The translations under genes and the position numbers were made by a program. The notes beneath the pieces are model-generated. The model saw only the letters and a list, made by a program, of their open reading frames with translations. It did not search any database and was not told the DNA's origin. A DNA stretch of 64,000 nt. Source: Lewinellaceae bacterium. Its GTDB lineage: Bacteria > Bacteroidota > Bacteroidia > Chitinophagales > Saprospiraceae. The stretch lies in NCBI GenBank assembly GCA_020636375.1, contig JACJXZ010000009.1:1-64000 (forward strand), written 5' to 3'. Shown one piece after another: positions 38,834 to 48,630 of the stretch (its first letter is position 1; each line of letters begins with the position of its first letter).

Positions 38834-40534
38834 ATGGACCTGACATTTGAAAATTTTCCATATACAAGGCCCCGCTTCGACGAATATTCCGCTTCTTTCC
38901 GCGAGGAACTGGCCCGGTTTCGGGAAGCTGCTTCGGCGGAAGAACAGGGCCGTGCGCTGGGCCGTATCAACGAACTGCGCACGGAGTTCACCTCTATGTA
39001 TAACGTTTGCCACATCCGGCATACCATGGATACGCGCGACGACTTCTACGAAAAGGAGAACGAATATTTCGACCAGCAGATGCCGGCTTATGAAGGCCTG
39101 GTCAATGAGTTTTACAAACTCCTGGCGGTATCTCCGTTTCGGGATGAGCTGGAGAAAAAGTGGGGCCAGCAACTCTTCACCATTGCCGGGCTGAGCCTGA
39201 AGACGTTTGACGAATCGGTCATCGGCCTGCTCCAGGAAGAGAACAAACTCGGCAGCGCCTACACCAAGATAAAGGCCAAGGCCAAAATCCTTTTCAGAGG
39301 AGAAGAACACAACCTCTCGTCCATCGTAAAATATGAAATGGACAAGGATCGGGCCGTAAGGAAGGAAGCGGCGGAGGCTAAATGGGCCTTTTTCGAAGAG
39401 CACGCCGCCGGGATCGAGGGCATCTTCGCCGACCTGGTGCGCGTCCGCCATCAGATTGCCCGGGAACTGGGGTATGAAAACTTTGTGGAACTGGGTTATG
39501 CCCGCATGCTGCGCTCCGATTATGGCCCGGAACAGGTGGCCAACTTCCGGCGGCAGGTGGAGGAATACATCGTGCCCATCACCCGCAGGCTCTACGAGCG
39601 CCAGCGCCGCCGCCTCGGCCTGGAAAAACTCGCCTACTACGATGAAGACCTGCGGTTCCCTTCCGGCAACCCGCAGCCCAAAGGAGAACCGGAATGGATC
39701 GTGCAGCAGGCCCGGCGCATGTACAGCGAGCTGTCGGCAGAGACCCGCGAGTTCTTCGATTTCATGCGCGGCGCTAACCTGATGGACCTGCAGACCCGGC
39801 CCGGGAAGGCCACCGGCGGCTACTGTACTTTCATCGGCAAATTCCGGGCACCCTTCATTTTCTCCAATTTCAACGGCACCAGCGGCGATATCGACGTGCT
39901 GACCCACGAAGCCGGCCATGCCTTTCAGGTGTATAGCAGCCGGGACATCGGCATCAGCGAATACAACTGGCCCACCTTCGAGGCCTGCGAAATCCACTCC
40001 ATGAGCATGGAGTTCTTCACCTGGCCCTGGATGCAGCTTTTCTTCGGAGAAGATACGGATAAGTACAAGTTCAGCCACCTGTCCAACGCCCTGTATTTCC
40101 TGCCCTACGGGGTGGCGGTCGACGAATTCCAGCACTTCGTTTACGAACACCCCGGGGCTTCGCCGGCGGAACGCAACCAGGCCTGGCGCGATATCGAACG
40201 CCGGTATCTCCCGCACCGCGACTACGACGGCCATCCCTTCCTCGAAAGCGGCGGTTACTGGCAGAAGCAAAGCCATATCTTTGTCATGCCTTTTTATTAT
40301 ATCGACTATACCCTGGCCCAAATCTGCGCCTTCCAGTTTTGGAAAAAGGACCAGGAGGGCCACCAGCAGGCCTGGAACGACTACGTCCGCCTGTGCGATG
40401 CCGGCGGCAGCCGGTCCTTCCTGGAACTGGTGGAACTCGCCAACTTGCGTTCCCCCTTCGAAGATGGCTGTGTCGCTTCCGTGGTGGACGTCATCACCAA
40501 CTGGCTGGATAAGGTGGATGATGCGTCGTTTTAA
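38834..40534 (+). CDS. M3-family oligoendopeptidase
   Basis: A 566-residue zinc metallopeptidase of the PepF/M3 family. The active site HEAGH includes His358, Glu359 and His362, with the third zinc ligand Glu about 25 residues on (FEACEIHSMSMEFF). The C-terminal substrate-binding pattern GGYWQKQSHIFVMPFYYIDYTLAQ is typical. It degrades short peptides in the cytosol; no signal peptide is present. Start at ATG 38834; two extra codons upstream would need GTG. It is transcribed away from uppS, with a 280-bp AT-rich gap between. Confidence 0.92.
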   Translation: MDLTFENFPYTRPRFDEYSASFREELARFREAASAEEQGRALGRINELRTEFTSMYNVCHIRHTMDTRDDFYEKENEYFDQQMPAYEGLVNEFYKLLAVSPFRDELEKKWGQQLFTIAGLSLKTFDESVIGLLQEENKLGSAYTKIKAKAKILFRGEEHNLSSIVKYEMDKDRAVRKEAAEAKWAFFEEHAAGIEGIFADLVRVRHQIARELGYENFVELGYARMLRSDYGPEQVANFRRQVEEYIVPITRRLYERQRRRLGLEKLAYYDEDLRFPSGNPQPKGEPEWIVQQARRMYSELSAETREFFDFMRGANLMDLQTRPGKATGGYCTFIGKFRAPFIFSNFNGTSGDIDVLTHEAGHAFQVYSSRDIGISEYNWPTFEACEIHSMSMEFFTWPWMQLFFGEDTDKYKFSHLSNALYFLPYGVAVDEFQHFVYEHPGASPAERNQAWRDIERRYLPHRDYDGHPFLESGGYWQKQSHIFVMPFYYIDYTLAQICAFQFWKKDQEGHQQAWNDYVRLCDAGGSRSFLELVELANLRSPFEDGCVASVVDVITNWLDKVDDASF

Positions 40535-40680
40535 GGCGGCAGGGAGAAGCCCGCAGGGAAGCGTTCCTGGCCCTGGGGCTGTCCGTTGCCGGCGGCTGGC
40601 GGAATGCCGTCACCGGCCAATTGCCCGCAAGGCGGGAATTTTCCCGGCTACCGTTGCACGAATTATTCCTTAAAAAATGG

Positions 40681-40688
40681 TATATTTG
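40681..40688 (+). promoter_or_regulatory. Candidate Bacteroidota promoter -7 box
   Basis: TATATTTG fits the TAnnTTTG consensus of the Bacteroidota primary sigma factor. A TTG at 40654-40656 is 24 bp upstream, slightly longer than the usual 19-21. The start codon of the WecA/MraY-like gene is about 40 bp downstream. Confidence 0.4.
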
Positions 40689-40728
40689 TTTGCAACTATA
40701 GGAAACTACTGAAATCATAATCCCCCAT

Positions 40729-41802
40729 ATGCTGTTCATACTGATCATCAGCTTTCTCACGGCGTTTACGCTTGCTTACTTTGCCATCCCCCACGTCATC
40801 AATATTGCCCGGGAAAAGAACCTTTGCGAAGAACCTTCCGAGCGCAGTTCGCATACCATCAGCACACCAGCCCTGGGCGGCATAGGCATTTTCTCGGCAG
40901 CTATCTTTTCCATCGTCCTGTGGACGCCGTTCCGGGATTTTGGCAACCTGCAATACATCCTTTGCGCATTCATCATCGTATTCCTGGTCGGCGTAAAGGA
41001 CGACATCTCTCCCGTTTCCCCTTTCAACAAGATCATCGGGCAGGCCCTGGCGGCCTCCATCCTGGTCTTCAAGTCCGATATCATGCTACGGGGGTTTTAC
41101 GGCTTCTTCGGGATGCACGCTGAATTGCCGATGCCCTTCTACACCGGCCTGACCATCTTCACCATCCTGGTGGTCGTCAACGCCTTCAATCTCATCGACG
41201 GGATCAACGGCCTGGCGGGCAGCATCGGCGCTCTGATCTGCGGGACCCTGGGCTGCTGGTTCTTCTACGTCGGCAGGATAGAATTTGCCATCGTCGCCTT
41301 CACTATCGTGGGCGCCATCATCGCTTTCCTGAAATATAACTACTCTCCGGCGAGAATATTCATGGGGGATTCGGGGTCCTTGCTGGTCGGGACGGCCAGC
41401 GTCATCCTCGTCATCAAGTTCATCGATATGAACTACTTCATGGAAGTGGGGCAGAAAGGCAAGATCATGGCCAGCCCGGTGGTAGCCATTGGTATTATGA
41501 TCCTTCCGTTGTACGACACCATCCGGGTATTCATCACGCGGGCCCTGCGCGGGCAATCGCCGCTGCACGCCGACCGCCGCCACATTCACCACCTGCTGAT
41601 CGATTACGGGTTCTCTCACATGCAGGCCACCGGCATCCTGGTATCGGTCAACGTATTTTTCATCCTTTTGGTTTTTTCCTTACACCAGGCTCTGGAAATG
41701 CACTGGATGCTGGGCATGGTTGTCTTGCTGGCGTCCGCGCTGACCTTCTGGCTTCACAAGGCGGTACTCCGGAAGAAACAGAAAAAACTGGCTCTCCGAT
41801 GA
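40729..41802 (+). CDS. Polyprenyl-phosphate sugar-1-phosphate transferase (WecA/MraY family)
   Basis: A 357-residue integral membrane enzyme with about eleven helices. Family motifs: VFLVGVKDDISPVSPFNK (Mg-binding Asp pair), NAFNLIDGINGLAGSIG, RIFMGDSGSLLVG and the cytosolic loop HADRRHIHHLLIDYGFSH. The last motif marks the WecA/TagO branch (GlcNAc-1-phosphate or similar) rather than MraY proper. It moves a sugar-1-phosphate from UDP-sugar to undecaprenyl phosphate, starting synthesis of a surface polysaccharide. crcB overlaps its last 4 bp. Confidence 0.9.
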   Translation: MLFILIISFLTAFTLAYFAIPHVINIAREKNLCEEPSERSSHTISTPALGGIGIFSAAIFSIVLWTPFRDFGNLQYILCAFIIVFLVGVKDDISPVSPFNKIIGQALAASILVFKSDIMLRGFYGFFGMHAELPMPFYTGLTIFTILVVVNAFNLIDGINGLAGSIGALICGTLGCWFFYVGRIEFAIVAFTIVGAIIAFLKYNYSPARIFMGDSGSLLVGTASVILVIKFIDMNYFMEVGQKGKIMASPVVAIGIMILPLYDTIRVFITRALRGQSPLHADRRHIHHLLIDYGFSHMQATGILVSVNVFFILLVFSLHQALEMHWMLGMVVLLASALTFWLHKAVLRKKQKKLALR

Positions 41803-42161
41803 CTCCGTATCTGCTGGTTTTTGTTGGTGGCGGATTGGGCAGCGCCTGCCGCTACGGGATCGCCCACTGGCTGGCGCGGCACCATCTTGCTTTTCCGTTG
41901 GCCACCCTCCTGGCCAATGCCCTGAGTTGCGTCCTCCTGGGATGGCTCGTGGGGCTCAGCCTGCGCGGCCAGGTAACCGACACCTGTAAATTTCTGCTGA
42001 TGACGGGTTTCTGCGGTGGGTTCAGCACCTTTTCGACGTTTACCAATGAGACTCTCAGCTTGTTGCAGGCCGGCCATCTGGGGTTGGGCCTGCTGAATAT
42101 CGGCGGCAGCCTGCTCCTCTGCCTGGGATGTATTTATGCAGGGATCAGAATGGGGATGTGA
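41799..42161 (+). CDS. crcB: Fluoride channel CrcB/Fluc
   Basis: A 120-residue protein with four membrane helices, the usual size of a Fluc channel subunit (active as an antiparallel dimer). Signature GFCGGFSTFSTFTNE carries the Phe-box and the Na-binding turn. VGGGLGSACRYGI at the N-terminus matches the family. It exports fluoride passively from the cytosol. The ATG overlaps the stop of the previous gene (ATGA), so the two are translationally coupled. No fluoride riboswitch is visible. Confidence 0.93.
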   Translation: MTPYLLVFVGGGLGSACRYGIAHWLARHHLAFPLATLLANALSCVLLGWLVGLSLRGQVTDTCKFLLMTGFCGGFSTFSTFTNETLSLLQAGHLGLGLLNIGGSLLLCLGCIYAGIRMGM

Positions 42162-42512
42162 GGGGCGGCGGGCACAGGCCGGAAAGCATTGGATGGAGGG
42201 GGGAGGGTGATGTGAAAGACACCTACTTGTCGGTTGTTAAGTAAGCGGACACAATTAGCGGAACAATATAACAATATAACAATATAACAATATAGCCATA
42301 TAGCCAAATAACAATTGCCAGGAATGGCCGGCCGGCCGGGCCATTGTCCCATTGCTTCAATATGGGCGGCTTTCCGGAGCATCCTCGTCTTTTTAACCCC
42401 AATCCCTACTTAGGCTCTATGGAAATTTGCCAGATTAGGTATATTTACACCATGATTAGCATCAGCAGCAATACTATTCTTATCGGTTCCCCTCACGAAA
42501 GTCACCCAATCA
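42162..42512. other. Intergenic region, 351 bp, with AACAATAT repeat
   Basis: No gene is supported. The octamer AACAATAT is repeated four times at 42262-42293 and followed by AGCCATATAGCC. The segment before the S9 peptidase is AT-rich with GTATATTTAC at 42439-42448, close to but not matching the TAnnTTTG box. Confidence 0.5.
42262..42293. repeat. 8-bp-period tandem repeat (AACAATAT x4)
   Basis: Four perfect copies of AACAATAT. The period equals that of the CACAAATG and GGAATGAA arrays, but the sequence differs. Confidence 0.85.
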
Positions 42513-44432
42513 ATGCAGCAAAACGATAAGCAGACTTTGCCCGGCGACCCCAGCCTGCCCAGTTCGGAAGAGGTGTTGCAGAGCCTGATGGAGCTGGGAA
42601 AAGGCAATTCCAAATACACAGTCGAAGATTTTTTCCGCACGCCGGAAAAGGTGGCCTTCCAGCTGTCGCCGGGCGGAGGTTACCTCGCCTATCTAGGGCC
42701 TTATAAACGAAGGCAGAACATCTTTGTGCAAAAAGTCGGCGAGGAAAGCGCCGTCCGCATCACCCACGAAACGGAACGGGATATCGGCGGCTTCTTCTGG
42801 TCGAGCGACAAACGCCTGGTTTATGTCAAGGACAGTGGCGGGGACGAGAACTTTCAGCTTTTTGCCGTCGACCGCGACGGCACGGACGCCCGGGACCTGA
42901 CGCCCTTCGAAGGGGTAAAGATACAGCTCATCGATGACCTGGAAGACAACGAAGACGAGCTCATCATCGGGATGAATAAGGAAAACCCCATGCTGTTCGA
43001 ACCTTACCGGATCAACATCCGCACCGGGGAATATACCCAGCTGGCTGAGAACAACAACCCCGCCGAGCCCATTACCAGCTGGATGACCGACCACGACGGC
43101 AAACTGCGTGTCGCCATCAAAACCATTGCCGGCGTCAACCACAGCCTGCTCTACCGGGCCAGGGAGGAGGAGGATTTTCAGGTGGTCATCACCACTAACT
43201 TCAAGGAAAGCCTGGAGCCTATTTTTTTTGAGTTCGACAACAGCAGCATCGTCTATGCCGTTTCCAACATCGGCCGGGACCGCAGTGAGATCGTAAAGTT
43301 TGACATGGCTGCCGGAGAGGAGGCGGGGGATGTAATCTTCGCCCACCCGGAAGTAGATGCCGGCAGCCTGATGTATTCCCGCAAGCGCAAGGTGGTCACC
43401 GGCGCTATATACACGACCTGGAAGCGGGAAATCAAATTCTTTGACGAAGAACGCCGAAAGCTGCAGGAATACCTGGAGCAGGAATTGCCCGGGCACGAAG
43501 TGGTGATCACCAGCTCCAGTAAAGATGAGAATAAATTCATGGTGCGCACCTATAGCGACCGCTCCCTCGGCGCTTATTACTATTATGACCAGGTCGCGGG
43601 CAAGCTGGAAAAGATCATCGAGGTGAGCCCCTGGCTGGATGGGGAAGACATGGCGCCCATGAAGCCGATACAGTACACCTCCCGCGACGGCCTGGCCATC
43701 CACGGTTATCTGACGCTGCCCCGGGGTAAGCCCTCCCGCGGGCTTCCGGTAGTCGTCAACCCGCACGGCGGCCCCTGGGTGCGCGACAGTTGGGGTTACA
43801 ACCCGGAGGTGCAGTTGCTGGCCAGCCATGGTTATGCGGTGCTGCAGGTCAATTACCGGGGCAGCACCGGATACGGGAGGGCTTTCTGGCAGAAAGGCTT
43901 CAGGGAATGGGGACATGCCATGCAGGACGATATCACCGACGGCGTGAACTGGCTGGTAAAGGAAGGCATTGCCGACCCGAAACGCGTAGCCATCTACGGG
44001 GCCAGCTACGGTGGGTACGCCACACTGGCCGGCATCACCTTCACGCCGGAGCTCTACGCCTGCGGGGTCGATTATGTGGGCGTTTCCAACCTCTTCACCT
44101 TCATGAACACCATTCCGCCTTACTGGAAACCCTACCTGGAAATGCTCTACGAAATGGTGGGGCATCCGGAACGGGATAAAGAAAGGCTGGAGGCGGGGTC
44201 GCCGGTTTTTCACATCGACCGTATCCGGACACCCCTTTTCGTCGTGCAGGGCGCCAACGACCCCCGCGTCAACATCGACGAGTCCGACCAGATCGTCCGG
44301 TCTCTGCGCAGCCGGGGCATCGACGTGCCCTACATGGTCAAATACAACGAAGGCCATGGGTTTTCCAACGAGGAGAACCGGTTCGAGTTCTACAAGGCCA
44401 TGCTGGGCTTTCTGGAAAAGCATGTGAAATAG
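42513..44432 (+). CDS. S9-family prolyl oligopeptidase-like peptidase
   Basis: A 639-residue serine peptidase. The N-terminal part is a beta-propeller (repeats such as VAFQLSPGGGYLAYLGPYK and GGFFWSSDKRLVYVKDSGG). The C-terminal alpha/beta-hydrolase carries nucleophile Ser498 in GASYGGYA, Asp583 in GANDPRV and His615 in NEGHGF. NPHGGPWVRD is the oxyanion-hole segment typical of acylaminoacyl/dipeptidyl peptidases. No clear signal peptide, so probably cytosolic. It cleaves oligopeptides; the exact specificity cannot be read. The start at ATG 42513 is 351 bp after crcB, so it has its own promoter. Confidence 0.92.
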   Translation: MQQNDKQTLPGDPSLPSSEEVLQSLMELGKGNSKYTVEDFFRTPEKVAFQLSPGGGYLAYLGPYKRRQNIFVQKVGEESAVRITHETERDIGGFFWSSDKRLVYVKDSGGDENFQLFAVDRDGTDARDLTPFEGVKIQLIDDLEDNEDELIIGMNKENPMLFEPYRINIRTGEYTQLAENNNPAEPITSWMTDHDGKLRVAIKTIAGVNHSLLYRAREEEDFQVVITTNFKESLEPIFFEFDNSSIVYAVSNIGRDRSEIVKFDMAAGEEAGDVIFAHPEVDAGSLMYSRKRKVVTGAIYTTWKREIKFFDEERRKLQEYLEQELPGHEVVITSSSKDENKFMVRTYSDRSLGAYYYYDQVAGKLEKIIEVSPWLDGEDMAPMKPIQYTSRDGLAIHGYLTLPRGKPSRGLPVVVNPHGGPWVRDSWGYNPEVQLLASHGYAVLQVNYRGSTGYGRAFWQKGFREWGHAMQDDITDGVNWLVKEGIADPKRVAIYGASYGGYATLAGITFTPELYACGVDYVGVSNLFTFMNTIPPYWKPYLEMLYEMVGHPERDKERLEAGSPVFHIDRIRTPLFVVQGANDPRVNIDESDQIVRSLRSRGIDVPYMVKYNEGHGFSNEENRFEFYKAMLGFLEKHVK

Positions 44433-44524
44433 GAGGAGGAGCACGGGGGGGCATAACTGTCATGGAGTAACTACTGGTTAATAACCGTGCTTACGGCAAT
44501 GCCAGGCGCAATAACCAATAACGC

Positions 44525-46051
44525 ATGAACAGGCACCTGTCACCGGTTTTCCTGCCCGGCCTGCTGGCCCTTGTCCTGGCAAAGCTGGCCCTTCATATTT
44601 ACACCAATACCCTTTGGAGCTGGCACCGCGATGAGTTTCTCTACCTTTCTCTGGGGCGCCATCCCGACTGGGGATACTGGTCGAACCCGCCGCTCATCGG
44701 TTGGGTGAGCGCTTTTTTGCAGTCGACAGTGGGCGATAGCCTCTTTGCCATTCGCCTGTTTCCCATGCTGGTGAGCTGCGGGCTCATCGTACTGGTGGTA
44801 TGGATGGCCCGCGAGCTGGGCGCCGGCCGTTACGGGCAGTTCCTCGCCGGAGCGGCGATGCTGCTGACGCCGGCAAACCTGCGGCCGGGCATGCTCTTTC
44901 AGCCCGTCATGCCGGATATTTTTTTCTGGGCCGTGCTGGCCTATCTGGCTATCCGGTATATCAATACAGAACATCGCCGCTACATTATATACTTCGGGGT
45001 GGTGTTTGGGCTTGGTTTTCTGAATAAGTATTCCACGGTTTTTGCTCTTTTGGGCATCGCGGGGGGGCTCTTGCTCAGCCCCTATCGGCGGGTGCTGTGG
45101 AGCCCGTCGGCAGCCCTGGCGGCCCTGGCGGCAACCTTGCTGGTCCTGCCCAATCTCATCTGGCAGTACAGCCACGGTTTCCCGGTCGTCGCACACATGC
45201 AGGAGCTGGCGGAAAACCAACTGGTGAACGTTCGGGTTGTGGATTTTCTCACCGCCCAGCTGTTTATGAACCTCTCCGTGATACCGGTATGGGTGGCAGG
45301 GCTGATCTGGTTTTTCCGGCCGGCTAACCGCCGCTACCGTTTGCTGGGCTGGTATTTTGTCCTGGTTTTCCTGGTGTTGCTCCTGTTGCGGGGCAAGCCC
45401 TACTACACCCTCGGCCTGTATCCGCCGCTCATCGCCGCCGGAGCAGTATGGTGGGAAGCCGCATTGCGCCGCGCCTGGCTGCAGGTAGCCTTTCCCCTCC
45501 TGATGGCTTTGATCCTGCTGCCGGCCCTGCCGCTGGGCCTGCCGGTTCTGCCTCTGCCGAAGATGTTGTCTTATTGCAATTACCTCATCGAGGAGGTAGG
45601 TTTCGAAGGGCCGATGCGCTGGGAGGACGGCCGCATCCATCCGCTGCCACAGGACTACGCCGACATGATGGGGTGGGAAGAACTGGGGCGCCTGGCGGTC
45701 GAAGCCTGCCGGGCGGCGGAAGGAGAAAACATCCTGCTCTACTGTGAAAATTACGGGCAGGCCGGCGCGGTTGATTACTACGGCCAAGGACAAGGCATAC
45801 CGCCGGCCGTCAGTTTCAGCGACACCTACCGCCTTTGGCTGCCCCGAACTACATCAGCCAACACCCTGATCTATATCAACGATGAGATGGGGGAAGACGT
45901 AGCCGGTCTGTTTGAGGATATCCGGGCTATTGGCGCCATCGCCAACCCGCACGCCCGGGAGCGGGGCACTACCGTCTACTTATGCCGAAATCCAAGGCAG
46001 CCCCTCGGGCCATTCTGGTCGGAAAGGGTAGCAGAGGCGGCCGGGCGGTAA
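44525..46051 (+). CDS. GT39-family glycosyltransferase
   Basis: A 508-residue inner-membrane protein with about ten to twelve hydrophobic helices. Near the N-terminus, WSWHRDEFLYLSLGRHPDWGYWSNPPLIGW contains the acidic loop and the 'Y.dhPPL' motif of the dolichyl-phosphate-mannose/ArnT superfamily (GT39/GT83). Such enzymes move sugars from a polyprenyl-phosphate carrier to lipids or proteins on the outer face of the inner membrane. The acceptor is unknown. The C-terminal 120 residues form a soluble periplasmic domain. It follows the peptidase gene by 92 bp and may share its transcript. Confidence 0.85.
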   Translation: MNRHLSPVFLPGLLALVLAKLALHIYTNTLWSWHRDEFLYLSLGRHPDWGYWSNPPLIGWVSAFLQSTVGDSLFAIRLFPMLVSCGLIVLVVWMARELGAGRYGQFLAGAAMLLTPANLRPGMLFQPVMPDIFFWAVLAYLAIRYINTEHRRYIIYFGVVFGLGFLNKYSTVFALLGIAGGLLLSPYRRVLWSPSAALAALAATLLVLPNLIWQYSHGFPVVAHMQELAENQLVNVRVVDFLTAQLFMNLSVIPVWVAGLIWFFRPANRRYRLLGWYFVLVFLVLLLLRGKPYYTLGLYPPLIAAGAVWWEAALRRAWLQVAFPLLMALILLPALPLGLPVLPLPKMLSYCNYLIEEVGFEGPMRWEDGRIHPLPQDYADMMGWEELGRLAVEACRAAEGENILLYCENYGQAGAVDYYGQGQGIPPAVSFSDTYRLWLPRTTSANTLIYINDEMGEDVAGLFEDIRAIGAIANPHARERGTTVYLCRNPRQPLGPFWSERVAEAAGR

Positions 46052-46079
46052 TCGAGCCGGAGATGAAGGCAGCCCGTCC

Positions 46080-46117
46080 AAAAAAAAAGGCCAGCAAACG
46101 GAACGAGCTTGCTGGCC
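46080..46117 (-). terminator. Intrinsic terminator for the minus-strand gene at 46223
   Basis: On the minus strand, GGCCAGCAA (46109-46117 side), an 11-nt loop and TTGCTGGCC (46089-46097 side) form a 9-bp stem followed by a run of nine Ts (46080-46088). It lies just past the 3' end of the sorting-domain protein gene and may also stop the plus-strand GT39 transcript less efficiently. Confidence 0.75.
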
Positions 46118-46222
46118 TAATTACTTTCTGCCGGCCCGAAGGAGCCGGCAAGATTCCCCTTATTAGTTCTTCACAAGTTTACGGAGTAATGTCCAAATTG
46201 TTGCCGCAGGCGGCAAAAAAAA

Positions 46223-48058
46223 TTACTCCTGAACCATCACCTTGCGGATGATGCGGCGCTCGTCCGCCGTTTTTAATTCCAGATAGTAAAGCCCCGGCTT
46301 CAGGTTCGTTTCCACACTTACCTGCTGGCCGGCACCGACGTTCTGGGTTTTTTCAAAAATGGTGGCACCCAGTGTGTTCACAACCCGGATGTATTCAATG
46401 GCTTCCTCTCCCCGCGTATTGTCGATATTGAAGTCGCCGGTATTGGGGTTGGGATAAACCCGCAACGGGGAGTTGCTGATGATCTCTTTCGTGGATACGA
46501 AGAACGGGTTCTCGACGACCGCCCGGATCATGGCATCGGCACTTGTCCGGTATTTTGCCCAGGCACCGGACAAAATTTCATAGGTGCGGTTAGCGATCGG
46601 CCCTTCTCCTTCTCCTTCGACAAGTAGCCCCACCGTGTTGCCCTCCATAAACCAGCCGATGTAGAAACTTCCGTCGGCGATGGCGACGGGGCTGTCAAAC
46701 GGGATGGCGTTGAAGGCGCCTGCCGCATAAGTGCCGGCAGGAATGGTAACGGACGCCAGTACTGTACCCGGGCCGCCGTCGGGGCCGTCATCGTCCAAAA
46801 GCTTCATGGAAAAACCATCGGATGAGCCGCCGGCAATGCCAACTTCAACTCCGGTGACTACCGCCGGATAAAAAGGCGGCTCTATCTCTATGCCGCCGCC
46901 GCTGGTGCCGTCGCCGCCGCCGCTCCATTGCATCACTCCGGTGGGGGTCAAGCCGAGGATATACCCGAGGGTAAGCGTCTCGGCGCTCAGGTCCACGACG
47001 TTCAGCTCAGTGATGTTGTGGTCGTTGTTGGGATTAAGGTCGTCGTCGAGGGCAGTCAGCACATCGAAGAAATAAGGGCCGGGTTCCCAGTCGACATTGA
47101 CGGGGAGGAAGCTGGCTGTCTGTGATTCGCCAACTGCCAGTGGCGGAACTTCCTGGACATCCAGGTAAATCGACGTGCCGTCCAGCGCCTGGACGTTGGC
47201 CGCCACCGCCACCGGGGTGGTGACGTCCGTATTGCCGGTGTTGGAGACCACAGAGGTGAGGGTCACCATTTCGTCCGGCAGGAGGAATACCCCTTCGTTT
47301 TCATCATTCTGGTTGGCTGTGGGCGCGACGTCAATAATTTCCAACGTGATCTCCTGGGGGTAATAAAATTTCACCGCATAGTTGGATGGGGGCACGACGC
47401 CGCTGAAAACCTCCAGGCCGATATCGCCGGTCAGGTTTTCAATGCCGACGGCCACTTTGCCGGACCCCGTGCAGGTATAGGTGAAATCGGGTTCCATGTC
47501 GGCATACTGGAAGGTGATCGAGCTGTCGGCTTTCGACAGGATGACCTGGAACGTATTGGCGCCAAAGATGGGGTCGGCCTGAGTCCAGAACGTCGCGTTT
47601 TCATAGGAAATGATATACTTCTCGTCGCCGGGGGTTTCGTCGTGGTAGGTGTACATCTTTCCCGGCGAATTGTTGTCGAAATTGATATCCGACATCAGCG
47701 GGCAGATCAGGTTGTTGGCGCCACCGGGAGTCGGCAAGGCTGGAAAACAAGAAGCGATGTTGGAAACGTTGTCAAAGCTCAGCCAGCCATTGGAACCGAT
47801 CTTGATCTGGTCAAAATCCGACCAGTAAAAGTGGAAATCCATACCCATTGGGAAGGGCCCAACGGAATTGTCATCTCCTAGCCCCGTCACTTCTCTCCCT
47901 ACGGAGGTAATGTCGATCCATTCGAAAACGGGCCCGTCGGGGTCATTGGAATCCTTCCAGGTGTAACCAAAAGCATCGGGTCCCTGTGCCGAAAGCCAGG
48001 AAGCGGCCAACAGGCAGGTTAAAATAGTGAAAAGAGGTTTACGTACTGTTTTTTTCAT
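46223..48058 (-). CDS. Secreted protein with T9SS sorting domain
   Basis: A 611-residue exported protein (signal KPLFTILTCLLAASWLSA). Residues about 25-210 form a beta-sandwich (FHFYWSDFDQIKIGSNGWLSF, a pattern common in such surface proteins). Residues about 215-335 resemble a CARDB-like adhesion module (SNTGNTDVTTPVAVAANVQ). A further beta domain follows, and a C-terminal sorting domain ends the protein (LRVYPNPNTGDFNIDNTRG ... GLYYLELKTADERRIIRKVM). The sorting domain would direct it through the outer membrane by type IX secretion. No catalytic motif is visible, so the role is unknown, probably adhesion or surface structure. Monocistronic, with its own terminator. Confidence 0.85.
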   Translation of the reverse strand: MKKTVRKPLFTILTCLLAASWLSAQGPDAFGYTWKDSNDPDGPVFEWIDITSVGREVTGLGDDNSVGPFPMGMDFHFYWSDFDQIKIGSNGWLSFDNVSNIASCFPALPTPGGANNLICPLMSDINFDNNSPGKMYTYHDETPGDEKYIISYENATFWTQADPIFGANTFQVILSKADSSITFQYADMEPDFTYTCTGSGKVAVGIENLTGDIGLEVFSGVVPPSNYAVKFYYPQEITLEIIDVAPTANQNDENEGVFLLPDEMVTLTSVVSNTGNTDVTTPVAVAANVQALDGTSIYLDVQEVPPLAVGESQTASFLPVNVDWEPGPYFFDVLTALDDDLNPNNDHNITELNVVDLSAETLTLGYILGLTPTGVMQWSGGGDGTSGGGIEIEPPFYPAVVTGVEVGIAGGSSDGFSMKLLDDDGPDGGPGTVLASVTIPAGTYAAGAFNAIPFDSPVAIADGSFYIGWFMEGNTVGLLVEGEGEGPIANRTYEILSGAWAKYRTSADAMIRAVVENPFFVSTKEIISNSPLRVYPNPNTGDFNIDNTRGEEAIEYIRVVNTLGATIFEKTQNVGAGQQVSVETNLKPGLYYLELKTADERRIIRKVMVQE

Positions 48059-48217
48059 GCTTGTCCGGATTTTTGAAATGAGTAAAAAATAAAGGTACGG
48101 AATTAGTGTTTATTCCGCATCGGTCTTTCCAGGGTTTTGAAAAAGCCAGCTGTTAGTTCTGGCTCGGGGCTGGAATTTTCCTCCTTTTCTTATCTTTATC
48201 CCGATCAATCCGAAACC

Positions 48218-48514
48218 ATGACACTGGAAACCATTACCGAGCAATTCACCAAAACGGCCGCCCGGGTGCCTGCCCTGGGCAAGTCCGTCAAGTTCGTCTT
48301 TGAACAGGGGCCGGTACACATCGACCTGACCCATGAGCAGGCGGTGGTCACCAACGAGGACAAAGACGCCAACTGTGTGATCACCACCAAAATAGAGACG
48401 CTCGACGCCATACGCCGGGGCGATATGAACGCCATGATGGCCGTGATGAGCGGCAAGGTAAAGATCAGAGGGGATATGGAGCTGGCGATGCAGCTGCCCT
48501 CGTTGATCAAGTGA
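48218..48514 (+). CDS. SCP2 sterol-binding-like domain protein
   Basis: A 98-residue protein that is a single SCP2-like domain: KSVKFVFEQGPVHIDLTHEQAVVTNEDKDANCVITTKIETLDAIRRGDMNAMMAVMSGKVKIRGDMELAM. The final motif 'G(K/R)(V/I)K(V/I)(R/E)GD(M)' is the family hallmark. Such small bacterial proteins bind lipids or fatty acyl groups; the cellular role is not established. I chose ATG 48218. An in-frame ATG at 48137 would add 27 residues without family support. Confidence 0.85.
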   Translation: MTLETITEQFTKTAARVPALGKSVKFVFEQGPVHIDLTHEQAVVTNEDKDANCVITTKIETLDAIRRGDMNAMMAVMSGKVKIRGDMELAMQLPSLIK

Positions 48515-48630
48515 GCAAAGATTCTTGCCACATTGTGCACACAGGGTTTTCACATAGGCCACAATAGTGGTGCCATGGGTATATTTTGTGGGCAAAGCAC
48601 AGTTTGGTGAGGTCCTTCGTCCCCCTTCTT

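Noticed and set aside
41700..41798. Fluoride riboswitch upstream of crcB
   Set aside because: The upstream sequence is coding (3' end of the transferase gene), and crcB overlaps it by 4 bp.
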